Of a DNA stretch of 64,000 nucleotides, positions 1 through 9,338 are shown piece by piece. This stretch comes from Urechis unicinctus (taxonomy: Eukaryota > Annelida > Polychaeta > Xenopneusta > Urechidae): assembly GCA_034190875.2 (NCBI GenBank), contig CM067355.1, positions 32,725,756-32,789,755 of the forward strand, in the 5' to 3' direction. Position numbers and translations under genes: made by a program. Within the stretch, counting starts at the first letter, position 1. Each line of letters opens with the position of its first letter. Under the pieces are notes generated by a model that saw nothing but the letters and a program-made list of their open reading frames with translations, did no database searches and was not told the origin of the DNA.

Positions 1-488
1 TTGCGGCTGAGTATACAGCAATTTATTAGTTTTCAATGATAACTTATGAGATGTAGATTTAAAGCTGAATGGTTGTACTATCCCTGTTAGGACAAATGCT
101 TTGCATCTTGGTACCTTTGTCTGACCGGACTGTAATGCTAACAATATGAATGTAGCTTGTTCTAATTTAACGTCACAAACACATTTGTTGATGTCAAGGT
201 TTAGGGCTTTCAAAGAAGATGCAAGGAACAAGTTGTGCAACAGTTTTAATTGTTCTCTTTTATGGAGTTAAGACCACAGACACATCGAATGTTTCTGCCG
301 AACTTGGCGAAAATGTATTAGGCGTGTTTAGAAGCTCCACCCACAAACGTGTTCAATATTTTTATATTTTTTGACAGGTCAACAACCATTCATTCAACAA
401 AGAATGAAGCACTATATTATGTTTCTTTGTAAATGTATAAGCAGTGGTAACCTGTGTTTCCATATGTGAGCAGACTCTGCGCATTTAG
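1..488. other. No recognisable feature
   Basis: AT-rich intergenic-looking sequence. I found no convincing ORF, RNA gene or repeat in it on either strand. Confidence 0.5.
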
Positions 489-678
489 TTATTCCAAAGC
501 TGCTTGCAATCGGACAATTGTAATGTCAACCATAGGTATCAGTACTGACGTTATTCCACTGCTGCTTGCAATTGGACAATTGTAATGTCAACCATAGGTA
601 TCAGTACTGACGTTATTCCACTGCTGCTTGCAATTGGACAATTGTAATGTCTACCATAGGCATCAGTACTGACGTTAT
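489..678. repeat. Three tandem copies of a 62-bp unit
   Basis: Units begin TTATTCCA at 489, 551 and 613, with a partial restart at 675, so the period is exactly 62 bp. Copies 2 and 3 are nearly identical; copy 1 differs by a few bases (for example AATCGGAC against AATTGGAC). Each unit holds an ACAATTGT palindrome. This is a local minisatellite with no sign of coding function. Confidence 0.9.
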
Positions 679-1005
679 GTTCTCAGAGGAAATCACGCCG
701 ACTGAGTACCTACTCAGGTTGAGCAAGAATGAAATGGACAGTAATGTCTTAAACACTCTTTTTCATTATTAAGAGAGCGCATTAAACTATGGGACGGGCG
801 AGCGATTTCCATTCTTACCCCGCAAAATATTGACGAGCTCCTGTCCACAATTTGCACGTTATGATGTTAATCTTCACAGCTCTTATGCACCATTTCCGCC
901 CGAAATGTGGCACGCTCTCTAGGGTATGCTGTAAGGGACAGGAAGCGGCCCTTTGCGGGAGAAAATGTTCCTGCACTGATTACAAATCTGTACTTTTATA
1001 TGTAC
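679..1005. other. No recognisable feature
   Basis: Unassigned sequence between the 62-bp minisatellite and the tail of the first LINE copy. No ORF or repeat family is recognised. Confidence 0.5.
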
Positions 1006-1616
1006 AAGGTAAGTATAGGGTTTAACGGCACACCAACACTAGTGTGTTATATGGTGCCTACTTAAGGAGGGGTAAATACGAGTACGAAAGGATAAGAAGA
1101 AGTCAAAACTAGCTTAAAATGAAACCCATTAGTATTAATTGAATTATTTGAATTAGTTAATTTAAGATTAATGAGAATTGTATAATCTAAAACCTATAAA
1201 AAAAGTCCAATCTCTCTTATGAATCCAAGTATTATGGATGGATTCACCCTTTCAAACAATTCTCAAGGGTTTGAACCCGGAAGAAGCGATTTGGGATCAA
1301 AATCAGATCAGCACATTCGATGAGAATGTGCTTGACGTTGTAGGTACATTAACAAGGAATGCATTCAGGGATGGGCTCATCCCTTAGTAGAAAGGCATGA
1401 GTTGTATAGGTGTGTCCTATACGAGCGCGAGCAAGAATAACCTCCTCTCTTCTGCTCTGTCTGCAGCTGTGTGGCCACTCCCCAAGTTGGGGCTGAATTT
1501 CGTAAAGTTTGTTTGGGATGGATTCATCCCACTGGTCCTGCCATTTCTTTTTTAAAAAAATTGACGACCTGAGGTTTTAAGTCTGTAAAGGGAACTTTGA
1601 CCTCAGTCACATTGAA
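1006..1616 (-). pseudogene. LINE copy 1, 3' end: ORF2 C-terminus and 3' UTR (decayed)
   Basis: On the minus strand this matches the 3' end of the fuller LINE at 3611-9176. The start AAGGTAAGTATAGGG is the complement of its TTACC-type tail. Reading the minus strand gives the ORF2 C-terminal motif RARIGHTYTTHAFLL followed by a Cys-Cys-His-Cys segment (ECIPC ... KHILIEC). An in-frame stop lies inside the Cys/His motif, and the frame is lost after FFRVQTL. It is separated from the rest of the copy (2006-2870) by a short element inserted at 1617-2005. About 50 bp of LINE sequence near the junction is missing or unalignable. Confidence 0.8.
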
Positions 1617-2005
1617 GTAGGTAGGTAGGTATGGGGTTTAACGGCACACCAACACTCATGTGTTATATGGTCTCATGAAAGGTTAATAGATAAGATTGAC
1701 CTGATTAAGCAGCCGCCTTCTAGGATGTATGAAAATGGAGATGGAAAAGATTAAAATGGAAACGATTATCCTATGGCAAGTCACCACCAGCCGATTGACA
1801 GAAGCAGGCCATTCCTTCCTCTCGTCTAGGTGAAATCCGTGCCAGAGTAGTGTGTTGCAGATATAGCGCTCAAAAGAACCACTCCACTCAACCACCTGGA
1901 TCCCATTGTCCACCGACACGAGTCGCAACCCACGGCCAACAGGTTGCCCCCTATTAGTCGCCTCTTACGACATGCAGGAAGATACAGTGGGCCTATTCTA
2001 CCCCC
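1617..2005 (-). mobile_element. SINE-like element copy a, inserted in LINE copy 1
   Basis: Nearly complete copy of the window's short retroelement, oriented minus. On the plus strand it starts with a (GTAG)n simple repeat, which is its 3' tail. Then come the LINE-like 3' segment (GGGTTTAACGGCACACC) and the 5'-UTR-like body (GATTGACCTGATTAAGC, CTCTCGTCTAGG, TTAGTCGCCTCTTACGAC). It ends at TATTCTACCCCC and lacks the terminal GGACCCACAGGGGG. The flanks are two parts of one LINE copy, so it inserted after that LINE. I could not find a clear target-site duplication. Confidence 0.85.
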
Positions 2006-2870
2006 TCTGATTACCAGGGATACCAACATGGCTCGGTACCCATACAAACAAAATATCCTTGCCACGATCTGTCAATTGAGAATATAAAAGCACAATATTT
2101 AAAAGAAAAACATTACGGAAATTACTCCCTGTTATTGCCTCCATGGCAGACGGGGATTCGGAAAATATAACAAAACGGCTTTTACTTGATTGGGCAATAA
2201 GGCCCATTGCAATAGAAAGAGCTTTTAGCTCTGCATGGAAAATTGACAGTGGAGGTGGTAGCCTCATGTTAAAAATAGTTTTGCCCATAATGGCTTCAGC
2301 TCCAATTTTATTGTCCTCTTTCGAACCGTCTGTGTAAATGGCATCACGGTCAGAAAATTTATCTTTTATCTCTCTAAATTGGTGAAGGAAAAAATCAGGC
2401 TCATGAGATCCCTTCGTGTTGGCTGACAGCGATTTATCAACGGTTGAGGTTTTCAGTTGCCATGGGGGAGACCTTGGCACAGTCTCAACCGCCACGGTAT
2501 TCAAATTAGATCATGACCCATCCAGCGATTCTCTGATACGCAGACCAAACGAAGGGATAGCATTCGGCCTAATTTCATAAAAATGGATATTTCCAGGACT
2601 AAACACAACATCAAATGCCGGATTCAGGGGGTTTGACTTTAAGCGTGGGGCATACTGTATGGCAAGCTGCTCCCTTCGAACCCCAAGTGGAGCCTCGTTG
2701 ACTTCCACATGTAGACTGGGGATGGGAGAGGTTCTAAAAGCCTCGAGACAAAGCCTCAGAGCCTGGTTTTGGACTGTCTCCAATTCTCGTTTATATGAGC
2801 GACGGACAGAACCATAGATGAAACAGCCATAATCCAACTTGGAGCGCACTAGTGACCTGTAAAGCCGCAA
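2006..2870 (-). pseudogene. LINE copy 1: RT thumb/connection plus RNase H (broken)
   Basis: Minus-strand continuation of the LINE interrupted at 1617-2005. Upstream (2514-2870) is the post-catalytic RT region, starting RLYRSLVRSKLDYG. Downstream is an RNase H domain with IYTDGSKED and PSHVGIPGN. The two parts are in one frame, separated by a single TGA at 2511-2513. The third catalytic acidic residue is Glu (FSES, codon 2157-2159), where the related copy at 4040-4738 has Asp (FSDS). The last motif reads GNQRG, so the final Asp is lost. The copy is cut off at its 5' side by a (GAGT)n tract. It is non-functional on several counts. Confidence 0.85.
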
Positions 2871-2987
2871 GAGTGAGTGAGTGAGTGAGTGAGTGAGTGA
2901 GTGAGTGAGTGAGTGAGTGAGTGAGTGAGTGAGTGAGTGAGTGAGTGAGTGAGTGAGTGAGAGAGTGAGTGAGAGAGTGAGTGAGTA
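2871..2987. repeat. (GAGT)n microsatellite
   Basis: About 29 near-perfect tetranucleotide units, with a few GAGA interruptions near the right end. It sits where the 3' tail of the adjacent minus-strand short element would be, so it is probably an expanded (ACTC)n tail rather than an independent microsatellite. Confidence 0.95.
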
Positions 2988-3415
2988 AGCTTGACCTGAT
3001 TAAGCAGCCGCCTTCTAAGATAAATGGAAAAAAATGGGACATACAAGTGGATGATGTTGAAAAAGATAAAAATGCAAATTGTATTCTAGGGCAAGTCACC
3101 ACTAGCCGATTGACTGGACCAGGCCATTCCACCCTCTCGTCTAGGCAAAATCCGGGCCAGAGTAGTGTGATGCAGATATGGCCGTCAAAAGGACTGCTCC
3201 ACTCAACCACCTGGATCTCATTGTCCACCAATATGAGTCGCAAACCACGACCGACAGGTTGCCCCTGTGATTTACGACATGCAGAGGGATGCAGTGGGAC
3301 TATTCTACCCCTGGACCCACGGAGGGGCGGCCAACAGGCTTCCCTCCTATTAGTCACATCTTACGATATGCAGGAGGGTACAGCGGGCCTATTCTATCCC
3401 CGGACCCACAGGGGG
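2988..3415 (-). mobile_element. SINE-like element copy b, with internal duplication
   Basis: The body begins on the plus strand at GCTTGACCTGATTAAGC, directly after the (GAGT)n tract. It lacks the ~55-bp LINE-like 3' segment found in other copies. The 5' end is duplicated: CTATTCTACCCCTGGACCC near 3300 is followed by a second version (TTACGATATGCAGGAGG, CTATTCTATCCCC, CCCACAGGGGG) ending at 3415. The duplication could be an insertion of one copy's end beside another, or a replication slip. Confidence 0.75.
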
Positions 3416-3610
3416 TCCTCAGGAGGAGATTACCCTGACAGAAGTTAAGACGGCGATAAGGCAGATGAAGAAGAGAAAAGCTGCAAAACCAATTGAAATC
3501 ACACTGGAGATGGTACTAGATCTTGGAGAGAAAGAGGGATATCGTGGCTTCACAGAGTATTGTCAGCAATATGGAGAGAGAAGCGAATCCCAGATGACTG
3601 GCTAGAATCT
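3416..3610 (+). pseudogene. RTE-type LINE reverse transcriptase fragment, 5' part
   Basis: Plus-strand translation gives EEITLTEVKTAIRQMKKRKA. After a one-base frame change near 3540-3550 it continues as WLHRVLSAIWREKRIPDDW. This is the N-terminal part of RTE-clade reverse transcriptases (lysine-rich KKRKA stretch, then the IPDDW motif). Translation ends where the LINE at 3611 is inserted, and the same RT resumes at 9188. The fragment is dead: frame-shifted and split. Confidence 0.75.
3600..3610. repeat. Target-site duplication, left copy
   Basis: The 11-bp sequence GGCTAGAATCT is repeated exactly at 9177-9187. It flanks the LINE insertion and lies in the RTE coding sequence just after its IPDDW motif. 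Confidence 0.8.
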
Positions 3611-3809
3611 AAGGTAAGGTAAGGTAAGTATAGGGTTTAACGGCACACCAACACTAGTGTGTTATATGGTGCCTACTTAAGGAGGGGTATATACGAGTAC
3701 GAAAGGATAAGAAGTCAAGTTTACAACCAACTAAAAATTGCATTAATTGAATTGTATTAATTGAATTATATTAATTTGAACTATATTGAATCAATGAGAA
3801 TTGTATGAT
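3611..3809 (-). other. LINE 3' UTR with (TTACC)n tail
   Basis: Follows the ORF2 stop at 3810-3812. It holds a run of TTAATTGAAT-like repeats and then a terminal ~55-bp segment (plus strand: AAGTATAGGGTTTAACGG ... GTGTTATATGGTGCC) shared with nearly every short element in the window. The (TTACC)n tail sits at the element's 3' edge, next to the target-site duplication. Terminal segments of this kind are commonly recognised by the element's own RT; that role here is inference. Confidence 0.75.
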
Positions 3810-6800
3810 CTAAAATCTATAAAAAAGTCCAATTTCTCTTATGAATCCAAGTATCTTGGATGGATTCACCCTTTCAAATAATTCTGAAAGGGTTTGAACC
3901 CGAAAGAAGCGATTTCGGATCAAAATCAAATCAGCACATTCTATGAGAATGTGCTTGACGGTGTAGGCGCATTGACAAGGAATACATTCAGGGATGGGCT
4001 CATCCCTTAGTAGAAAGGCATGAGTTGTATAGGTGTGTCCTATACGAGCGCGAGCAAGAATGACCTCTTCTCTTCGGCTCTCTCTGCAGCTGTGTGGCCA
4101 CTCCCCAAGTTGAGGCTGGATTTCATAAAGTTTGTTTGGAATGGATTCATCCCACTAATCCTGCCATTTTTAAAAAGTTTGACGACCTGCGGTTTTAAGT
4201 CTGTAAAGGGAATCTTGATTTCAGACACTGGCTCGTGTAGGGCTTCTTTTGCAGTCCTATCGGCTCTTTCGTTGCCTGGGATACCTTTGTGACTGGGTAC
4301 CCAGACAAACTCAACATTTTTCCCCAGCATGGCTAAACGAGTAAGATTTTCTAAAATATCTACAACAATATGGCACGATAATAACTTATTCCCAATTGCC
4401 TCCAGGGCAGATAAAGAATCACTAAAAATTGTAAAATCCGCATTGGGATGGTGAGCAATAAGGCCCAATGCCATCCTTATTGCGGTAACTTCGGCTGTAA
4501 AAACAGATGCTGCACCAGGCAGTCTTTTCTTGTGGGCCTGAGGTCCGAACACGACTCCAGCGCCCACACGGTTTGCATCTTTGGATCCATCAGTATAAAT
4601 ATGTATCTTGTCTTTGTGATGTTCTTTTAATTCATTAAATTTCATCAAGAGGTCATTTGCATTTAATTTATCATATTTGGTAAGGGATGTGTCTATTGTT
4701 GGTGTGTTCAATTGCCAGGGTGGTGTTTCGGGAAGCAATAATTTTTATTGGATATGTTGTTTAGCGATTCTTGAATACGGAGCAATATTAGGTTTATTTT
4801 CTAAATTTGGTATTTGGATAGGCAGGGTGATCTGGATTGCTTTTTAGCGATTCTTGAATCTTCGGATGGATAGGCATTTCATTGAGGTGGAGGCTTTCAT
4901 GGCGAAATGCCCCAAGTAAACGATATGTCCAGTCGTTTTAAATAAGCCAAACGATGCAGCCATAGTCAAGCTTTGATCTTATCAAGGACCGGTAGAGCCT
5001 GAGCAGGACCTGCCTGTCAGCTCCCCAGTCCAGCTTGGACACTACTTTAAGAATATTCATTGCCTTGAGACATTTATTCCTGATGTAATTAATATGGATT
5101 TTTAAAGTTAAGTTTTGAATCAAATATGATACCTAAGAATTTGGTTTCTTCCACAACAGGGACGGGATTTTCATTGATGGTTAGTTCTGGGTCAGGGTGA
5201 AGGCCCCTTCTTTGACAAAAATGTACACAAACTGTTTTGTAGTGTAAAATTTGAAACCATTTTCATCTGCCCATTTCTGAATTTTTTGAAGGTTGATTTG
5301 TAGCTGGCGTTCTATGGTGGTCATACTGCTGGATCGGTAAGATATAAGGAAATCGTCTACATAAAGTGATTTTTCTATTTCAGGTTTAAGAACTTTTGTG
5401 ATGCTATTGATCTTTAAATTAAAAAGTGTGACAGAAAGAATGCTGCCCTGTGGGACCCCCATTTCCTGACCATGTTGGTCCGAAAGTGATGTCCCAATTC
5501 TTACCTTACCTTACCTATCATTTAAAAAATTTGTATAAATAGTGGCATATTACCTCGAAGACCAGCTTCTTGTAGATCTTTTAAAATCCCATATTTCCAT
5601 GTCGTGTCATATGCTTTCTCAAGATCGAAAAACACAGACACGACATGGTCCCCCTTTAAAAATGCATCCCTTATATAAGATTCTAACTTAACAAGGTTGT
5701 CTGTGGTACATTGGCCTTTTCTAAAGTCAGATTGATGTTTATTTATTATATTATTAGTTTCCAAGTACCACATAAGACGCTTGTTAACGATTCGCTCCAT
5801 GGTTTTACAGAGACAGCTCGTGAGAGCGATGGGCCTGTAGCTCGACGGGTTGGTTGGGTTTGTTCCGGACTTTGGGAGAGGGATGATGGTAGCCTCTCTC
5901 CATGAGTCCGGATATTCTCCACTGCTCCATATGTGATTGTATATGTCTAATAAGACATACAAGGACTCTTCTGGAAGATGTTTAAGTAGTTGGTAATGGA
6001 CATCGTCTGGTCCTACTGCAGTGTCCTTGCAGAGTTTCAAAGATTCTTTCAATTCTTCTAAAGTAAAAGGAACATTATAATTTTCTTCGTTGTTTGACCT
6101 AAAATTAAGTTTTGTTATTTCAGAAATCTGTTTATGTCTTTGAAACTTTTCAGTATAATTAGCAGTGGAATAATTCATGGTTATTGTGTCCGCTATGATG
6201 TTAGATATTTCTTGTTTGTTTTTTACTTCATTACCATCTGGTGTTAGAAGGTAAGAAGAAGTGGAAGGTGTTTTTTCCACTTATTTTGCGGACCATTTCC
6301 CATGTCTTTTTGATTGATGTTTAATTTTGATATATAAGTTTTCCATGAATTCTTTTTACTTTCTTTAACAACCCGCCGAGCTCTCGCTCTCACTGCCCTG
6401 AATGATGCCAGGTTTGCATGGGTTGGGTGAGTTTGAAATAACTTAAGGGCCCTTTTTCTGTGGTTGATGGCGTCCTGACAGTCTTGGTTAAACCATGGTT
6501 TTGGGATGCGCCTGGGCTTTGCCGAGGACTTCGGAATAGTTTTGGAGGCAATTTCAAGCAGTTTAGCACAAAATGTATCGATGTGTGTATCTCTCCCTTG
6601 CATCTTATCCCTGTGGATAGCCTCCCCACACAGAGATCCAAAGGAGGGCCAGTCTGCTTTATGCAGCTGACACTTTGGAGGTGACTCTGGTGGTAACGGA
6701 GGGTTTAGGTGGATAAGAATGGGGAAGTGGTCACTTCCACAGGTATCATCGACACCAACTTCCCATGCAAGGTCGAGAAACAAAGAAGGAGAAGAGAAAG

Positions 6801-7353
6801 AAAGATCTATTGCGGTGGGTGTGCCATAGCCTGGATAGATGTATGTATTTGAGCCGTCATTTAAAAGGCAGAGATTGTGAGAAATGAAGAAATCTTCAAC
6901 AATTTGGCCTTTTCCATCATCATATGTATTGCCCCATAAAGAGTTGTGGGCATTAAAATCACCCATGAGGAGAACTGGCTCTGGCAACTGGGCCACGATG
7001 TTGTCCAGTTCTCCTCGTGTAAAATTTTGGCTTGGCGGTAAGTAAAGGGAGCAAAGTGTGATGGACTTATTTAAGGTTATATTTACTGCTACTGCTTGAA
7101 GGTTTGTATTGAGTTCTATTTCTTTCTGGGGAATAAAATCCTTGATTAAAATGGACGAGCCGCCAGAAGCTCGTTCCCCAGTGCCTCCAAATTTATGGTA
7201 AGATTTATAGCCTTTCAAGCTATAGTTATTTTCCGCCTTCAGAAATGTTTCCTGAAGGCAGGCTGCAATACCATTATTTTTGTTGAGTAAAGTAATAAGT
7301 TCTTCATGATTATTCCGAAGTCCTCGGCAATTCCATTGTATAATGCCCGCCAT
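3810..7353 (-). pseudogene. LINE ORF2: endonuclease, reverse transcriptase, RNase H (disrupted)
   Basis: Begins at ATG 7353-7351. Endonuclease (7353 to about 6650): WNCRG at residues 7-11, QETF 34-37, GDFNAHN 131-137, AIDLS 181-185, SDHFPI 207-212, all intact. Reverse transcriptase (about 6250 to 5200): SSYRPIALTS, motif A FFDLEKAYD, motif B GVPQGSILS, motif C YVDDFL. RNase H (4738 to about 4200): D50, E83, D107, H150 and D160 of the local reading frame, all present. A C-terminal Cys/His motif (ECIPCQC ... KHILIEC) precedes the stop at 3810-3812. Breaks: frameshift near 6244-6280; frameshift in the T run at 5516-5525; in-frame TAA at 5511-5513; two compensating shifts between about 5205 and 5100; deletion around 4740-4940; frameshift near 4050-4066. 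Expected length is about 1,180 codons. It made nicks and copied RNA at the target in its active ancestor. Confidence 0.85.
5503..5516. repeat. TTACC microrepeat inside the RT coding region
   Basis: Three TTACC-type repeats lie within ORF2 between the residues FLNDR and VRIGT. On the sense strand they read GGTAAGGTAAGGTAAG and create an in-frame TAA. Their orientation is opposite to the element's own 3' tail. Confidence 0.7.
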
Positions 7354-8617
7354 TACCTATCAGGGGGTTTGGCGGGACGTTTGCTGCCATGGTGGACCTC
7401 AGTCCCCATGGCATTCCTAGGGCCGCAGGTTCCCTGGGCCACTACAGACCCAGGGTCCCGATTGACCCCTGATGGTGATGGTGTGTGTCTGCCATGGGGG
7501 ACCTCATCAGTCTCCATGGCAGACAATGGGCCATAGATGTTGGGCCCAACAAAAGAATCTGGGTTCTGAACCCTGATGAGTTTTGATTTTACTGACCGTG
7601 GGAGTTTAGATTTCTCATTGTATTTGTTTGCTGTTGTGTTCATTGACTTTTGGGGTAGTGGGGGGTGTTTGGTTTTGTTTTGTTCTGTTGGGGGATTGCT
7701 GGCTTTGAAAGGGGGTTGTTTCGGAGGGTGGTTTTCTGTTTGTGTGCTTATAGATTTGGTAATTTTATTAGGTGTTGCTGCAGTACTGGCATATGAAGGT
7801 ATGGAAGAAGTTGAATTTTGGCACTCTACTATTTTTCTCGCTTCAGGGAAAAAAGTTTTTGGGTGATGTGTAAAGTTTGGATTTGCTTTTCAGTTTGTCA
7901 TATGGGACAGCGTTTAGAGTATGCGGGATGAGCACCGGAGCAGTTTGCGAACTTGAATGGTGCTTTGCAGTCCTGCTCCCCATGCTCATCACCGCATTTG
8001 GGGCAAATTGGTGTTCTATTACATCTTGTTCGAAAGTGTCCATATTTCTGGCAATTGTGGCATCTTAAAGGATTTGGAATGAATGGTTAAACTTTTATGT
8101 TAAGGCCTGCTATTTTAATGTTGTTTGGAAGGTATGGACTATTGAAAGTAAGGATATGGGTGCCTGTGGGAATCTTTTCTCCGTTTTTGTTGATGAGCAC
8201 TTTGGCTACTTCACTGACGTTTTGATTTTTCAATTCCTTAAAAATTTCTTCCTCACTGCACTATTTTAATTCAAAAGATTTGATTACATCCTTGATGGTG
8301 TTCAGTGTTCGATGAGGGCTGAATTTGACATTGATATTGGCTATTTGTGTGGTCTGAAGAAGAAGTTTAGAATGAATTGGTTTGGAAGTTTCGACAAGAT
8401 AAAGACCAGATCTCAAAAGTTTTAGAGTTTTGGGAGTGCCTGCAACACCACAAATTCCTTTAAATAATACTATAAATGACACCTTTTCCAAACTTCCATC
8501 CGTCCTTTCAAGGACAAGAAATCTTTGCCAATTTTCTACTTGATTCAAATCATTTTCTTCAGTGTGCTTCCTTTTGTGGCCAGGAGGATAAACAGACATA
8601 ATAATAAAACAATTCAT
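7353..8617 (-). pseudogene. LINE ORF1: nucleic-acid-binding gag-like protein (disrupted)
   Basis: I place the start at the ATG 8617-8615 (MNCFIIMSVYPPG); an alternative is the ATG at 8599. An upstream in-frame extension to 8776 is probably 5' UTR. The N-terminal region (WQRFLVLERTDGS, GVAGTPKTLKLLRSG, VKFSPHRTLNTIKDVI) is typical of the ORF1/gag-like protein of jockey-type elements. Three zinc-knuckle-like motifs follow between about 8062 and 7904: CHNCQKYGHFRTRC (CX2CX4HX4C), CPKCGDEHGEQDC (CX2CX3HX4C) and CSGAHPAYSKRC. The C-terminal tail is rich in Ser, Thr, Pro and Asn. Breaks: stops at 8261-8263, 8087-8089 and 7898-7900 (probably a former CPIW Trp codon), and a frameshift near 7850-7860. 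The final frame ends in TAA 7355-7353, which overlaps the ORF2 ATG by one base. Expected length is about 420 codons; its role is binding the element's RNA. Confidence 0.85.
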
Positions 8618-9176
8618 CACCTGTGCTCCCAACCCGCCCCGGAGCCCAATAAAGGGACATCTTAAAGATGCCAGGGCTACGCATGTGATATACTCGTCCC
8701 CCATAAAAAGTGAGACAATACGTTCCCCATAGAGCCCAGACACTGGCAAGGCGCTGAGCTCGTAGAGGCGCACCATAACACCCTTAATGGAATCCGATTG
8801 ACCTGATTAAGCAGCCGCCTTCTGGGACTAGTGAAGCCAATGAAATAAGAAATGGTCCATGAAGTAAATGAATGTCATGAAGGAAGATGCCAAATGCATG
8901 TGATGGGTAGTCCCAGGGCACGACGCCACCAGTCGATAGGAATGGGCCAGGCCTACCCACCCTCTCGTCTAGGCGAAATCCGGGCCAAAGTGGTGTGTTG
9001 CAGATATAGCCCTCGCAAGGACCGCTCCGCTCAACCACCAGGATCCCATCTTCCTCCGACACGAGTCGCAACCCACGGCCAACAGGTTGCCCCCTATTAG
9101 TCGCCTCTTACGACATGCAGGAGGATACAGTGGGCCTATTCTACCCCCGGACCCACAGGGTGGGGGGGGGGGGGGG
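8618..9176 (-). promoter_or_regulatory. LINE 5' UTR, shared with the SINE-like family
   Basis: Minus-strand 5' end of the LINE. It starts with an oligo-C run, then GGGTCCGGGGGTAGAATAGG and GTCGTAAGAGGCGACTA, and runs to the GCTGCTTAATCAGGTCAATC block at about 8790-8820 and on to ORF1. The part from about 8789 to 9165 matches the body of all the short elements in this window. Because it lies inside one target-site duplication with the coding region, it belongs to the LINE rather than being a separate insertion. An internal promoter is expected here by analogy with other LINEs; I see no unambiguous promoter motif. Confidence 0.65.
8822..8916 (-). other. Predicted 9-bp hairpin in LINE 5' UTR
   Basis: Arms CTGGGACTA (8822-8830) and TAGTCCCAG (8908-8916) are perfectly complementary, with a 77-base loop. 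The short elements carry a different but equally complementary arm pair at the same position. Confidence 0.55.
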
Positions 9177-9178
9177 GG
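9162..9178. repeat. G17 homopolymer at the LINE 5' junction
   Basis: A run of 17 G on the plus strand (oligo-C at the element's 5' end). The last two belong to the target-site duplication. The run length may be uncertain in the assembly. Confidence 0.85.
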
Positions 9179-9187
9179 CTAGAATCT
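9177..9187. repeat. Target-site duplication, right copy
   Basis: GGCTAGAATCT, identical to 3600-3610. It marks the 5' boundary of the LINE insertion and the resumption of the RTE coding sequence. Confidence 0.8.
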
Positions 9188-9338
9188 TCAAGTACAAAGG
9201 TAACATCCACGAATGCGGCAAATACAGAGGAATCAAGCTACTATCTCAAATGATGAAGTTCTGGAAAGAATACTGGATGACAGAATTCGGAGATCGTGGC
9301 GCCGCAGCTGGGCGAGGAGCAATTCGGTTGCTGTGAAC
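9188..9338 (+). pseudogene. RTE-type LINE reverse transcriptase fragment, continuation
   Basis: Translation gives IFKYKGNIHECGKYRGIKLL and then, in a second frame, LERILDDRIR, and in a third, GEEQFG. This is the RTE-type RT segment that directly follows the IPDDW motif at 3595, so it is the other half of the element split by the LINE insertion. At least two frameshifts are present. It is cut off on the right by another short element starting at 9339. Confidence 0.75.

Larger units (their letters stand above)
3611..9176 (-). mobile_element. LINE copy 2: nearly complete I/Jockey-group non-LTR retrotransposon
   Basis: About 5.57 kb, minus strand, flanked by an exact 11-bp duplication and inserted into an RTE-type element. 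Layout from its 5' end: an oligo-C start (plus-strand G run 9162-9178), a ~560-bp 5' UTR, ORF1 (8617 to 7353), ORF2 (7353 to 3810), and a ~200-bp AT-rich 3' UTR ending in (TTACC)n, read as AAGGTAAGGTAAGGTAAG on the plus strand. The APE-type endonuclease, RT, RNase H and three-knuckle ORF1 together indicate the I/Jockey/Nimb assemblage; exact clade placement needs a tree. Both ORFs are disrupted, so it cannot move on its own now. Catalytic residues are nevertheless well kept, suggesting moderate age. Confidence 0.85.

Noticed and set aside
1266-1290. tRNA T-arm-like GGGTTTGAACCCGG
   Set aside because: Lies inside the LINE ORF2 C-terminal coding region on the opposite strand, with no cloverleaf around it.
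2981-3448. 155-residue plus-strand ORF
   Set aside because: Runs antisense through a SINE-like element and into an RTE fragment; no domain, and similar ORFs appear in other copies only by chance.
3611-3628. (GGTAA)n / (TTACC)n as telomeric repeat
   Set aside because: Resembles but does not match TTAGG or TTAGGG telomere units. It occurs only as short tails at the 3' ends of retroelements.
6390-6684. Small ORFs on both strands in the LINE
   Set aside because: Shadow frames of ORF2 between endonuclease and RT.
8789-9165. Separate SINE insertion next to the LINE 5' end
   Set aside because: The target-site duplication encloses this segment together with the LINE, and the segment lacks the SINE 3' tail block, so it is better read as the LINE's own 5' UTR.
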